From: Asticcacaulis sp. AC460
Lineage (GTDB): Bacteria; Pseudomonadota; Alphaproteobacteria; Caulobacterales; Caulobacteraceae
Direction of reading: 5' to 3'
NCBI RefSeq assembly: GCF_000495795.1
Contig: NZ_AWGD01000039.1
Location: 32,889 to 96,888 of the forward strand
DNA: 64,000 nucleotides
The notes beneath the pieces were generated by a model. It made no database searches. It was given only the letters and a program-made list of their open reading frames with translations, and had not been told where the DNA came from. This document shows positions 17,395-25,815 of the stretch, one piece after another (within the stretch, counting starts at the first letter, position 1; every line of letters begins with the position of its first letter). A program made the translations under genes and the position numbers.

Positions 17395-19352
17395 TCGCTG
17401 ATCTCCATTTCAAACGGCCCGGCGGGCAGGTCGTCCTTGCTGTACAGGTTGACATAGGGGCTGTCGGCCCAGGCGTAGCGTACGCGCACGACGCCGATGC
17501 GGTTGGCGCCTTGCAGGATCACACGGTCACCATCGGGCGTGGCCGAGACGTAGGTGCAGCCGGTATCGGTGCAGGCTTCGAAGCCCAGGGCTGTGGCGCC
17601 GGAATAGGTGACCAGGCCGCCGCCGGTATTCTTGAAGGTGACGATCAGGTCGTCGACTGCGCGGGTGACGCCGACCGGTTCCGGCCCTGAAGGCGTGACG
17701 GTCTTGCCGTAGACCACGCTCTGGGCGACGCGGGCCAGGCGGTTGCCGACGACGGTTTTCTGCGTCGGGTGGATATCGAAGCGGTCGCCGACATCCAGGC
17801 TGACGGCCAGGCCGGCATGGGGATCGGCCTTGACCGCCAGGCGCTGGGACTCGCGCAGGCGGGCCCAGTTGGAAGTAACCGGCGCCGACGCCACCGGTCC
17901 GTAGTCGGCCAGTTGCACGATCAGGAAGGGCAGGGCGGGATTGTCGAACTTTTGCCGCCAGTCGGCCATCCAGGCCGTCATCAGGGTCTGGTATTCGACC
18001 GGCGAGTCGGCATTGGCCTCGCCCTGGTACCAGGCGACACCTTTCAGGGTATAGGGGGCGACCGGCGCGATCATGGCGTTATAGAGGACGGTCAGGCCGT
18101 TGGGTTCGGCCCAGGGCTCGCCCTCGACCTTTGCGCCGGGCCGGATCGGGCCGGAAATCTTGTAACGCCAGACATTGGGCAGGGCGACGGTGCTGCCATC
18201 GCCGAAACGGATCTTCTTATCCGTGGCCTTGCCATAAAGGCCGCCACCGCCGCCGGTATCAGTGACGCGCACGACAACGGTGTTGCGCCCAGCCTTCAGC
18301 GTGCCGGCCGGCAGGTCGTATTCGCGCGGCGCGTTCCAGCCATAGGTGGTGCCGGCCTTGACGCCGTTGACCCAGGTGATGTCGATATCGTCTATGGGCC
18401 CGAGGCTGAGGTGCGCTGTCTGCGCCGCCTGGGCCTTGGTGATATTGACGGTGGTACGGTACCAGACGATGCCGTCGAAGGTGGTCAGCTCCGGATCGGG
18501 TGAGCCCTCCCAGATGACGTCGGGGACGATGCTCTTCCAGTCATTGTCGCGGAACTTGGGCTCGATCCATTGCAGCTTGGTGGGGAGGTCGTCTTCGGTC
18601 GCCTTCCAGGCATCCTGGGTGGCGGCGGCCCACTGGGTCTGGGCGGCGGCGCGGTCGCTGGCATAGAGGTTGAGCGCGTCGAGGCCGGGGCGATAGCTGG
18701 CGACGGTGCGCAGGCCGTCCTGGCTCATCCAGGCCTGGATAAAGGTGCCGCCCCACGATGAATGGATCATGCCGACCGGGACATTCTCGGATTTCGAGAT
18801 CGACTTGCTCATGAAGTAGCAGACGGCGGAGGCGTCGCCGACGGTTTGCGGGTTGACCACCTTCCACGGCGTCGGGTGGCTGAGTTCGGCCTGGGGCGCG
18901 ACCGCCGTGGTGCGGTCGATAGTGATGAAACGCAGTTTGTCGTTGGTCGTGTTCAGTTCGCCACCGGCATTGGTGGTGTAGCGGACGGTGAATTCCATGT
19001 TCGACTGGCCGGAACACAGATAGACGTCACCGACCAGGATATCGTTCAGCGTGGTCGTTTCGATACCGTCCGAGACGGCCAGGGTGTAAGGGCCGCCGGC
19101 CCTGGTGGGCGGCAGTTGCGACGTCCATTTTCCGGCGGCGTTGGCGGTGGCGGTGGCCTTGCCGCCGTTGAACGTTACGGTGACGGCGGAACCGGGTGTC
19201 GCGGTCCCCCACACCTTGACCGTGGCGTCGCGCTGCAAGACGGCATGGTCGCCAAAGACACCCGCGAATCGCGGTGGTTCCGCGGCATGAGCGGCGAGTG
19301 GCAAAACTGTACAGGCAATAGTGGCCAGGACGGCGCGGTACGGGACGGTCAT
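17391..19352 (-). CDS. Sialate O-acetylesterase-like carbohydrate esterase
   Basis: 653 aa from the ATG at 19352 (GAGG about ten bases upstream); an in-frame TTG 15 bases earlier is less likely. Signal peptide ATIACTVLPLAAHAAEPP. The SGQSNMEF motif of the SASA esterase family is at about 114, with the later histidine block in RFDIHPTQKTVVGNRLA. A jelly-roll insertion (YDLPAGTLKAGRNTVVVRV) lies between the halves of the esterase domain, as in other bacterial members. The family removes O-acetyl groups from sugars; members in plant-polysaccharide loci act on acetylated hemicellulose. First gene of the operon with GH29, divergent from xylR. Confidence 0.88.
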   Translation of the reverse strand: MTVPYRAVLATIACTVLPLAAHAAEPPRFAGVFGDHAVLQRDATVKVWGTATPGSAVTVTFNGGKATATANAAGKWTSQLPPTRAGGPYTLAVSDGIETTTLNDILVGDVYLCSGQSNMEFTVRYTTNAGGELNTTNDKLRFITIDRTTAVAPQAELSHPTPWKVVNPQTVGDASAVCYFMSKSISKSENVPVGMIHSSWGGTFIQAWMSQDGLRTVASYRPGLDALNLYASDRAAAQTQWAAATQDAWKATEDDLPTKLQWIEPKFRDNDWKSIVPDVIWEGSPDPELTTFDGIVWYRTTVNITKAQAAQTAHLSLGPIDDIDITWVNGVKAGTTYGWNAPREYDLPAGTLKAGRNTVVVRVTDTGGGGGLYGKATDKKIRFGDGSTVALPNVWRYKISGPIRPGAKVEGEPWAEPNGLTVLYNAMIAPVAPYTLKGVAWYQGEANADSPVEYQTLMTAWMADWRQKFDNPALPFLIVQLADYGPVASAPVTSNWARLRESQRLAVKADPHAGLAVSLDVGDRFDIHPTQKTVVGNRLARVAQSVVYGKTVTPSGPEPVGVTRAVDDLIVTFKNTGGGLVTYSGATALGFEACTDTGCTYVSATPDGDRVILQGANRIGVVRVRYAWADSPYVNLYSKDDLPAGPFEMEISE

Positions 19353-19412
19353 AGCGGGGCGCCTCAACTCTTTATCGTGGCGCCGATAACGGCAAACAAT
19401 AGCCTATATTTC

Positions 19413-19420
19413 AAGCGCTT
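19413..19420. promoter_or_regulatory. LacI-type half-palindrome between acetylesterase and xylR
   Basis: AAGCGCTT within TTTCAAGCGCTTTTTG has the central CG palindrome typical of LacI/GalR operators. It lies in the 239-bp divergent region between the acetylesterase and xylR genes and resembles GGAAGCGCTTTC at 20650. It could couple the fucosidase operon to XylR or a related regulator. The rest of this gap shows nothing recognisable. Confidence 0.35.
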
Positions 19421-19591
19421 TTTGTATGATAACTGTGATGTGCGCGTTTCAAAGGTCAAACGGCTTTTATCAGCAAACGGAGTGTGACCGCTATCAAGCC
19501 ATTTGCCAAGGCAGGGTTTGCGTCCTATACAGGTGTTGAACGACAAGGCGCGAAATCAAACGCGCCCGGATGAACGAGGGATGTAAACAGG

Positions 19592-20647
19592 TTGGCGCGC
19601 AGGGTCAGTCGCCGCGGCGGCAATATCGTCACCATTCACGATGTGGCCCGCCATGTCGGCGTGTCGCCCATGACGGTGTCGCGCGTCATCAATGGTGAAA
19701 AGAACGTCCGCGAAGAAACCCGCGCCAAGGTCCTGGCTTCGGTCGAGGCGCTGAACTATTCGCCCAACCTGGCGGCGCGGTCCCTGGCGACCCAGGATTC
19801 GGCGCGAATCGGTCTGCTATATTCCAACCCGTCCGTCGCCTTTTTGAGCGAATTCCTGCTCGGCATCCTGTCGGAAAGCTCGCAGAGCGGCGCCCAGCTT
19901 CTCATCGAGTCGTGCGAGGGCCCGGAAGGCGCCACGGCGGCGCTGGAAAAGATGAAGGCCAACGGATGTGACGGAGTGATCCTGTCACCGCCGCTCAGCG
20001 ATTCATCGCGGGTGGCCAAGATCCTGCGCGACATGAACCTGCCCTTTGTCGGGGTGGCCATGGCGCGTCCGGACCCGCTGGTGTGCTGTGTCACCATCGA
20101 CGACTTCAAGGCGGCGTTCTCGATGACCAAGCGGCTGATCGAGCTGGGCCACCAGAGGATCGGATTCATCAAGGGCCATCCCAACGCCTATGCCAGCCAG
20201 ACGCGGTTCGAAGGCTTTGAATCGGCGATGAAAAAGGCCAACCTGGCGGTAGACCCGGCCATGGTCGCCCAGGGTTATTTTACCTATCGTTCCGGCTTTG
20301 ACGCGGCTGAGCGCATGCTGAGCCTGAAGGATCGGCCGACCGCGCTTTTCTGCAGCAATGACGACATGGCCGCCGGCGCTGTCGCCACCGCCCACCGCCT
20401 GGGGCTGGAGGTGCCGGACCACGTCACGATCGTCGGGTTCGACGACACCGCCATGGCGTCTTCGGTGTGGCCGGAACTGACCACGGTGCGCCAGCCGATC
20501 GCCGACATGGCGGCGCTGAGTGTGCGCCTGATGAACGACCAGATTCGCGCCAAGCGGTTGGGGCGGCCCTTCGAACCGGTGCGCGAGATTCGCGATTTCG
20601 CATTGATCGAACGGCAGTCTTCGGCGCCCGTGCAGAGCTCCGGATAG
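19592..20647 (+). CDS. xylR: LacI-family regulator of xylose genes
   Basis: 351 aa. LacI helix-turn-helix at about residues 13-35 (TIHDVARHVGVSPMTVSRVI) with the hinge NYSPNLAARSLAT, followed by a periplasmic-binding-protein-like sugar domain (ALFCSNDDMAAGAVATAHRL, VTIVGFDDTAMAS). TTG start; no in-frame ATG exists nearby. It sits directly upstream of the xylX operon, whose promoter contains a perfect LacI palindrome, matching the Caulobacter XylR-xylX arrangement. By family knowledge it should repress in the absence of xylose. Confidence 0.88.
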   Translation: MARRVSRRGGNIVTIHDVARHVGVSPMTVSRVINGEKNVREETRAKVLASVEALNYSPNLAARSLATQDSARIGLLYSNPSVAFLSEFLLGILSESSQSGAQLLIESCEGPEGATAALEKMKANGCDGVILSPPLSDSSRVAKILRDMNLPFVGVAMARPDPLVCCVTIDDFKAAFSMTKRLIELGHQRIGFIKGHPNAYASQTRFEGFESAMKKANLAVDPAMVAQGYFTYRSGFDAAERMLSLKDRPTALFCSNDDMAAGAVATAHRLGLEVPDHVTIVGFDDTAMASSVWPELTTVRQPIADMAALSVRLMNDQIRAKRLGRPFEPVREIRDFALIERQSSAPVQSSG

Positions 20648-20651
20648 TTGG

Positions 20652-20659
20652 AAGCGCTT
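20652..20659. promoter_or_regulatory. Second LacI-type palindrome upstream of xylX
   Basis: GGAAGCGCTTTC centred on AAGCGCTT lies just after the xylR stop and about 80 bp upstream of the main xyl operator. The spacing would allow looping or an auxiliary site. It may bind XylR or another LacI-family protein. Confidence 0.4.
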
Positions 20660-20704
20660 TCTGATTTCAATTTTACAAAAACATCGCCAAATCCGAACTT
20701 TGAC

Positions 20705-20745
20705 TTGACAAGGTGTGGATCGTGTCTGATATGTTAGCGCTAACA
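20705..20745 (+). promoter_or_regulatory. xylX promoter with XylR operator
   Basis: TTGACA (20705-20710) and GATATG (20728-20733) are 17 bp apart. The perfect palindrome TGTTAGCGCTAACA (20732-20745) overlaps the -10 and start region, so bound repressor would block transcription. It resembles the operator known at the Caulobacter xylX promoter. About 100 bp of leader follow before the xylX ATG. Confidence 0.8.
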
Positions 20746-20849
20746 AAACGGTTCCGCCACGCCGCGTTTGCGACGTGGCAGAGGGCTGTCTATAAAACGG
20801 GTTGAGGAAGAACGCGGGGAGACCCGCAAAAGGCTTTAAGGACTTGCAC

Positions 20850-22043
20850 ATGCCTGACAATCTGAACCCGGCCTTCCTGCCCGAGGACTGGAAAAACGCG
20901 ACCCTGGTTGGCCGCCTGGATACCCCCGATGGCCCGACCCCGATCCTGATCAAGGGCGGCGAGGTCTTCGACATGAGCGCCGTGGCGCCGACCGTGTCGC
21001 AACTGTTCAAAATCTGGCCGGAGACCGGCGTGCCCGAAGGCGGCCTGTCGCTGGGCAAGCTGGACGATTTCACCTTCGGCAAGAGCTGGGCGGGTGAGCG
21101 TACCGGCAACCAGCTTCTGTCGCCGATCGACCTGCAGGTCGTGAAAGCAGCCGGCGTGACATTCGCCGTTTCGGCCGTCGAACGCGTTATCGAAGAACGC
21201 GCCCGCGGCGATTCCGACAAGGCCCAGGGCATCCGCGACGCCCTGGCTGAACGGGTTGGCTCTGATATCCGCTCCGTCAAGCCGGGCTCTGAAGAATCCG
21301 CCAAGCTGAAAGCGGCGCTCATTACGGATGGCCTGTGGTCGCAATATCTCGAGGTCGCCATCGGCCCGGACGCCGAGGTCTTCACCAAGTCGCCCGTCCT
21401 GTCGTCGGTCGGCTGGGGTGATGAGGTGGGGGTGCGCTCCGACTCGACCTGGAACAATCCGGAACCCGAAGTCGTCATGGTGGTCACGCCGGAAGGCCGC
21501 GCCATCGGTGCGACCCTGGGCAACGACGTCAACCTGCGCTGCTTCGAAGGCCGCTCGGCCCTGCTGCTGGGCAAGGCCAAGGACAACAATGCTTCCTGCG
21601 CTTTGGGCCCGTTCGTCCGTGTGTTTGACGAAGGTTTTACCATTGACGACGTCCGTTCGGCCGTGCTGGACCTGAAGATCGATGGTCCCGAAGGTTATGA
21701 GCTGGTTGGCCGTTCGACCATGAGTGAGATCAGCCGTGATCCGCTGGAACTGATCCGCCAGGCGATGAGCGAGCACCACTATCCCGACGGCTTCGTTCTG
21801 ATGCTGGGCACGCTTTTTGCACCGACCCAGGATCGTGATGTCCCCGGCCGTGGTTTCACCCATAAGGTCGGCGACGTGGTCAAGGTGTCCTCGCCCAAGC
21901 TGGGTTGCCTGGAAAACCGCGTTACCTTTTCGAAGGACGCGCGCCACTGGACCTTCGGTATCGCCGATCTGATGCAGAACCTGGCCGACCGCGGCCTGCT
22001 GAAACCCCGCAACACCGCCCGCCCTAAAGCGCTGGCGTCGTAA
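20850..22043 (+). CDS. xylX: 2-keto-3-deoxy-D-xylonate dehydratase (FAH family)
   Basis: 397 aa. In the Weimberg pathway XylX converts 2-keto-3-deoxy-xylonate to alpha-ketoglutarate semialdehyde. The protein has the fumarylacetoacetate-hydrolase fold with the metal-binding region WNNPEPEVVMVV and GNDVNLRCFEGRSALLLGKAKD. The start at 20850 follows TAAGGA. It is the first gene of the operon xylX-xylB-xylC-xylD in this window, directly behind the operator-promoter. Some FAH proteins instead hydrolyse diketo-deoxy sugar acids (for example in L-fucose breakdown), but operon position favours XylX. Confidence 0.88.
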   Translation: MPDNLNPAFLPEDWKNATLVGRLDTPDGPTPILIKGGEVFDMSAVAPTVSQLFKIWPETGVPEGGLSLGKLDDFTFGKSWAGERTGNQLLSPIDLQVVKAAGVTFAVSAVERVIEERARGDSDKAQGIRDALAERVGSDIRSVKPGSEESAKLKAALITDGLWSQYLEVAIGPDAEVFTKSPVLSSVGWGDEVGVRSDSTWNNPEPEVVMVVTPEGRAIGATLGNDVNLRCFEGRSALLLGKAKDNNASCALGPFVRVFDEGFTIDDVRSAVLDLKIDGPEGYELVGRSTMSEISRDPLELIRQAMSEHHYPDGFVLMLGTLFAPTQDRDVPGRGFTHKVGDVVKVSSPKLGCLENRVTFSKDARHWTFGIADLMQNLADRGLLKPRNTARPKALAS

Positions 22044-22067
22044 CTCGTACAGAAAGAACCAGTGACC

Positions 22068-22796
22068 ATGTCCTCAGCCATCTATCCCAGTCTCAAGGGC
22101 CGCACGGTGTTGATCACCGGCGGGGGCTCCGGTATCGGCGCGGGCCTGGTCACCGGCTTCGTCCGTCAGGGCGCCGTCGTCCACTTCATCGACCTGGCCG
22201 ATACGGTCTCGGCGACGCTGGAGCCGGGCGCAGCAACCTTCCACAAGTGCGATCTGACCGATATCGCGGCGGTCGAGAAAGTGATCGCCGGCATCGGCCC
22301 GGTCGACATCCTGCTCAACAACGCCGCCAATGACGACCGTCACCGCCTGGAAGACGTCACCGAGGCCTATTTCGACAACCGTATCGCGGTCAACCTGAAG
22401 CATCTGCTGTTCTGCGCCAAGGCCGTGGTGCCGGGCATGAAGGCCAAGGGCGGCGGCGCGATCATCAACTTCGGTTCGATCTCGTGGCACCTGGGTCTGC
22501 CCGATCTGGTCCTGTACGAAACCGCCAAGGCCGGTATCGAGGGCATGACCCGCGCCCTGGCGCGTGAACTGGGCCCGGACAATATCCGCGTCACCACCAT
22601 TCTTCCCGGCAATGTGAAGACGCCGCGCCAGATGAAGTGGTACACGCCGGAAGGCGAGCAGCAGATCGTCGACGCCCAGTGCCTGAAGGGTCGTATCGAG
22701 CCGGCGCACGTCGCGTCTCTGGCCCTTTTCCTGGCTTCGGATGATGCGTCTCTGTGCACCGGCCATGGCTACTGGATCGACGCCGGCTGGCGGTAA
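22068..22796 (+). CDS. xylB: D-xylose 1-dehydrogenase (SDR)
   Basis: 242 aa short-chain dehydrogenase oxidising D-xylose to D-xylono-lactone with NAD. The Rossmann motif TGGGSGIG is at residues 17-24; the catalytic set is Ser in FGSISWHLGL and YETAK. From memory the sequence is very close to Caulobacter XylB: the MSSAIYPSLKG start, NDDRH, SISWHLGL, the CLKGRI block and the ASLCTGHGYWIDAGWR end all match. I use the ATG at 22068 rather than the GTG two codons earlier. It lies 24 bp after xylX. Confidence 0.93.
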   Translation: MSSAIYPSLKGRTVLITGGGSGIGAGLVTGFVRQGAVVHFIDLADTVSATLEPGAATFHKCDLTDIAAVEKVIAGIGPVDILLNNAANDDRHRLEDVTEAYFDNRIAVNLKHLLFCAKAVVPGMKAKGGGAIINFGSISWHLGLPDLVLYETAKAGIEGMTRALARELGPDNIRVTTILPGNVKTPRQMKWYTPEGEQQIVDAQCLKGRIEPAHVASLALFLASDDASLCTGHGYWIDAGWR

Positions 22797-22839
22797 GCCT
22801 CAGTTTGCGTGGAGGGGTATCTTTCTTTCGGAGGTTCCG

Positions 22840-23781
22840 GTGACCGAACTCTTCCAGCCTATCTGTGTCTGGGACCGCAAGTGCACCCTGGGTGAAGGCC
22901 CGGTGTGGAGCGCGAAGGATCACGCCCTGTGGTTCGTCGATATCAAACGCTCCGAAGTCCTGCGCTATGACGTCAATATCGGTTCGCACCAGGTCTTCCA
23001 TGCGCCGTCGCCGTGCGGCTTCCTGGCGCCGAAAACGTCTGGCGGGTTTATTGTTGGCTGCAAGACCGGCCTCTACGATCTCGATCCAAAAACGGGGCAT
23101 TTCGAATTCCGCCTGCAGGTCGAGCCTGGGCTGCCGACCAACCGCCTCAATGATGGATTTGTCGATCACCACGGTAGGCTGTGGTTCGGCTCGATGGACG
23201 ACGACGAGGTCAATCCGTCGGGCAAGCTGTACCGTTACGACGCGCGCGGCCTGGTCGTGATGGATCATGACTATGTCATCACCAACGGCCCGGCGGTCAG
23301 CCCCGACGGCAAGACCCTCTATCACAACGACACCCTGAAGAAGATCATCTATGCCTTCGACCTTAACGGGGAGGGGCATATTTCCAATAAACGGGAATTT
23401 GCACGCCTGGACCAACCGGCGGTGGCCGATGTCGCCAGCCCGGTCTGCTATGGCGGCCAGTTCGAGCGCTCGCCCGAGCATGGCGATGGCTATATGGATG
23501 GCCCGATCGTCGATTCCCAAGGCAATGTCTGGGTCGGGCTGTTCTTTGGCTGGGGCGTCAACTGTTATGCTCCTGACGGTCGCCTGATCCGCCGGGTCCG
23601 CCTGCCAGTGTCCAATGTGACCAAGATCGCCTTTGGTGGCCCGGATCTCAAAACCGTTTACGCTACGACCGCCGCCAAGGGCCTCAGCGCCGACGACATC
23701 AAGCAACAACCGTTAGCCGGCGGTCTGTTCCGCTTCGACGTCGATATTCCCGGCCAACCCCAGAACCTCTTCCAGGATTGA
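22840..23781 (+). CDS. xylC: Xylonolactonase (SMP-30/gluconolactonase family)
   Basis: 313 aa, GTG start with GGAGG five bases upstream. Six-bladed propeller lactonase opening xylonolactone to xylonate. Metal-site signatures are the Glu in CTLGEGPVW, Asn in LPTNRLNDGF, Asn in VITNGPAVSPDG and an Asp in the GYMDGPIVDSQG region. The C-terminal FGGPDLKTVYATTAAKGLS is the usual family ending. It has an extra segment around residues 205-225 (DVASPVCYGGQFERSPEHGD) relative to the Caulobacter protein as I remember it. It is placed between xylB and xylD. Confidence 0.9.
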   Translation: MTELFQPICVWDRKCTLGEGPVWSAKDHALWFVDIKRSEVLRYDVNIGSHQVFHAPSPCGFLAPKTSGGFIVGCKTGLYDLDPKTGHFEFRLQVEPGLPTNRLNDGFVDHHGRLWFGSMDDDEVNPSGKLYRYDARGLVVMDHDYVITNGPAVSPDGKTLYHNDTLKKIIYAFDLNGEGHISNKREFARLDQPAVADVASPVCYGGQFERSPEHGDGYMDGPIVDSQGNVWVGLFFGWGVNCYAPDGRLIRRVRLPVSNVTKIAFGGPDLKTVYATTAAKGLSADDIKQQPLAGGLFRFDVDIPGQPQNLFQD

Positions 23782-23788
23782 ACGCACC

Positions 23789-25576
23789 ATGACCACGAGA
23801 AAACCCGCCACCGCTAACGGCCGTTTCCGCTCGCAGGAATGGTTCGAAGCCCCCGGACATATCGACATGGCGGCGCTCTATCTCGAACGCTTCATGAATT
23901 ATGGAATTACGCCGCAGGAGTTGCGCTCCGGCCGGCCGATCATCGGCTTTGCGCAGTCGGGCAGCGACATCGCGCCGTGCAACCGCATCCACCTGGAGCT
24001 GGCCAAGCGCACCCGCGACGGCATCCGCGATGCCGGCGGCATCTGCCTGGAATTCCCGGTCCATCCGATCTTCGAAAACTGCCGCCGTCCGACCGCGGCC
24101 ATCGACCGTAACCTGTCGATGATGACCCTGATCGAGATACTGCACGGCTATCCGCTGGACGCCGTCGTTCTGACCACGGGATGCGATAAGACCACCCCGG
24201 CCGGCATCATGGCCGCCACCGCCGTGGACATCCCGGCCATCGTCCTGTCGGGCGGGCCGATGCTGGACGGCTGGCATGACGGCGACCTGGTCGGCTCCGG
24301 CACGGTCATCTGGCGCGCCCGCCGCAAGCTGGGCGCCGGCGAGATCACCGAAGACGAATTCCTCGACATGGCCTGCGCGTCGGCGCCGTCGGCCGGTCAC
24401 TGCAACACCATGGGCACGGCCTCGACCATGAACGCCGTCGCCGAGACCATGGGCCTGTCGTTGCCCGGCTGTTCTGCCATTCCGGCGCCGTACCGCGAGC
24501 GCGGCCAGATGGCCTACGAGACCGGCGTGCGCATCGTCGAAATGGCCTATGAGGACTTGAAGCCGTCGAAGATCCTGACCAAGGCGTCGTTCCTCAACGC
24601 GATCGCTGCCGTCGCCGCTATCGGCGGTTCGACCAATGCCCAGCCGCACATCACCGCCATGGCCCGCCATGCCGGGGTCGACATCACCGACGCCGACTGG
24701 CGCGCCGCCTATGACATTCCGCTGATCCTCAACATGCAGCCGGCCGGCAAATATCTGGGCGAGCGCTTCCACCGCGCCGGCGGTGTGCCGGCCATCCTGC
24801 ACGAACTGGCCGTCGCCAACATGATCGACACCACGGCGGCAACCATCACCGGCAAGACCTTGGGCGAAAACCTGACGGGCAAGCAGTCGAAAGACCGCGA
24901 GATGATCAAGACGGTCGCCGAACCGATGATGGAACGCGCCGGCTTCCTGGTGCTGAAGGGCAATCTGTTCGACTTCGCCATCATGAAGACCTCGGTGATC
25001 TCCAAGGAGTTCCGCGCCCGCTACCTGTCGCGTCCGGGCCATGAGAATATCTTCGAATGCAAGGCGGTCGTGTTCGACGGCTCGACCGACTACCATGACC
25101 GCATCAACGATCCGGCGCTGAACATCGACGAGGACACCATCCTGGTCATCCGTGGTTCCGGCACCATCGGCTGGCCAGGCTCGGCTGAGGTCGTCAACAT
25201 GACCCCGCCCGATGCCCTGCTCAAGAAGGGGATTACCTCGCTGCCGACCCTAGGCGACGGCCGTCAGTCGGGGACCTCGGACTCGCCGTCCATCCTCAAT
25301 GCCTCGCCGGAAAGTGCTGCCGGTGGCGGTTTGTCGTGGCTGCGGACGGGTGACATGATCCGCATCGACCTCAATACCGGCGCCTGCGATGCTCTGGTCG
25401 AGGCCGATGTCATCGTCGAACGCAAGAAAGAGGGCCTGCCGCCGGTGCCCGAGAGCATGACCCCGTGGCAGGAGATCTATCGCAGCACGGTTTCGCAACT
25501 GCACACCGGCGGCGTCATGGAGCCCGCCCTTAAGTTTACCCGCATCGCGGAAAAGATGCCGCGACATAACCACTAG
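23789..25576 (+). CDS. xylD: D-xylonate dehydratase (IlvD/Edd family)
   Basis: 595 aa Fe-S enzyme converting D-xylonate to 2-keto-3-deoxy-xylonate. Conserved cluster and substrate motifs: SGSDIAPCNRIHLELA, TTGCDKTTPAGIMA and SAGHCNTMGTASTMNA give the three cysteines expected for the cluster; the C-terminal domain carries GSGTIGWPGSAEVVNM and LGDGRQSGTSDSPS. It starts seven bases after xylC. Sugar-acid dehydratases of this group also act on L-arabinonate, so overlap in substrate is possible. Last gene of the tight operon; no alpha-ketoglutarate semialdehyde dehydrogenase (xylA) follows. Confidence 0.93.
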   Translation: MTTRKPATANGRFRSQEWFEAPGHIDMAALYLERFMNYGITPQELRSGRPIIGFAQSGSDIAPCNRIHLELAKRTRDGIRDAGGICLEFPVHPIFENCRRPTAAIDRNLSMMTLIEILHGYPLDAVVLTTGCDKTTPAGIMAATAVDIPAIVLSGGPMLDGWHDGDLVGSGTVIWRARRKLGAGEITEDEFLDMACASAPSAGHCNTMGTASTMNAVAETMGLSLPGCSAIPAPYRERGQMAYETGVRIVEMAYEDLKPSKILTKASFLNAIAAVAAIGGSTNAQPHITAMARHAGVDITDADWRAAYDIPLILNMQPAGKYLGERFHRAGGVPAILHELAVANMIDTTAATITGKTLGENLTGKQSKDREMIKTVAEPMMERAGFLVLKGNLFDFAIMKTSVISKEFRARYLSRPGHENIFECKAVVFDGSTDYHDRINDPALNIDEDTILVIRGSGTIGWPGSAEVVNMTPPDALLKKGITSLPTLGDGRQSGTSDSPSILNASPESAAGGGLSWLRTGDMIRIDLNTGACDALVEADVIVERKKEGLPPVPESMTPWQEIYRSTVSQLHTGGVMEPALKFTRIAEKMPRHNH

Positions 25577-25595
25577 GCTTGTTGCACCGCGTCAC

Positions 25596-25609
25596 TGGTA
25601 GCGGTAACA
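25596..25609. promoter_or_regulatory. XylR-like operator upstream of the sugar porter
   Basis: TGGTAGCGGTAACA matches 12 of 14 positions of the perfect xylX operator. It lies 20 bp after the xylD stop in the 239-bp gap before the porter, with AT-rich sequence downstream that could hold a promoter. It suggests that the porter has its own XylR-controlled transcript. Confidence 0.55.
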
Positions 25610-25815
25610 AAATTAACGGTAAATGCGCGCCAAAATGGGGGAATTTTGCGCGCAAATCCTTACAAAATATAGCGTTCTGCGTATCCGGCGCTTGCGTAAT
25701 TTTGCGCAAAAAGTTAAGGTCCGCTTAAGCACCGCCCCAATGATAAGGCCACACAAAAAAGGTGCTTGAATAGGTTAGGGAACGGGCAGCAAGCCCGACT
25801 TCAAGGGAGTAGAGG

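Noticed and set aside
20850..22043. XylX as the missing hydrolase of the L-fucose pathway
   Set aside because: It is the first gene of the xyl operon behind the XylR operator; use in the fucose pathway is possible but not supported by position.
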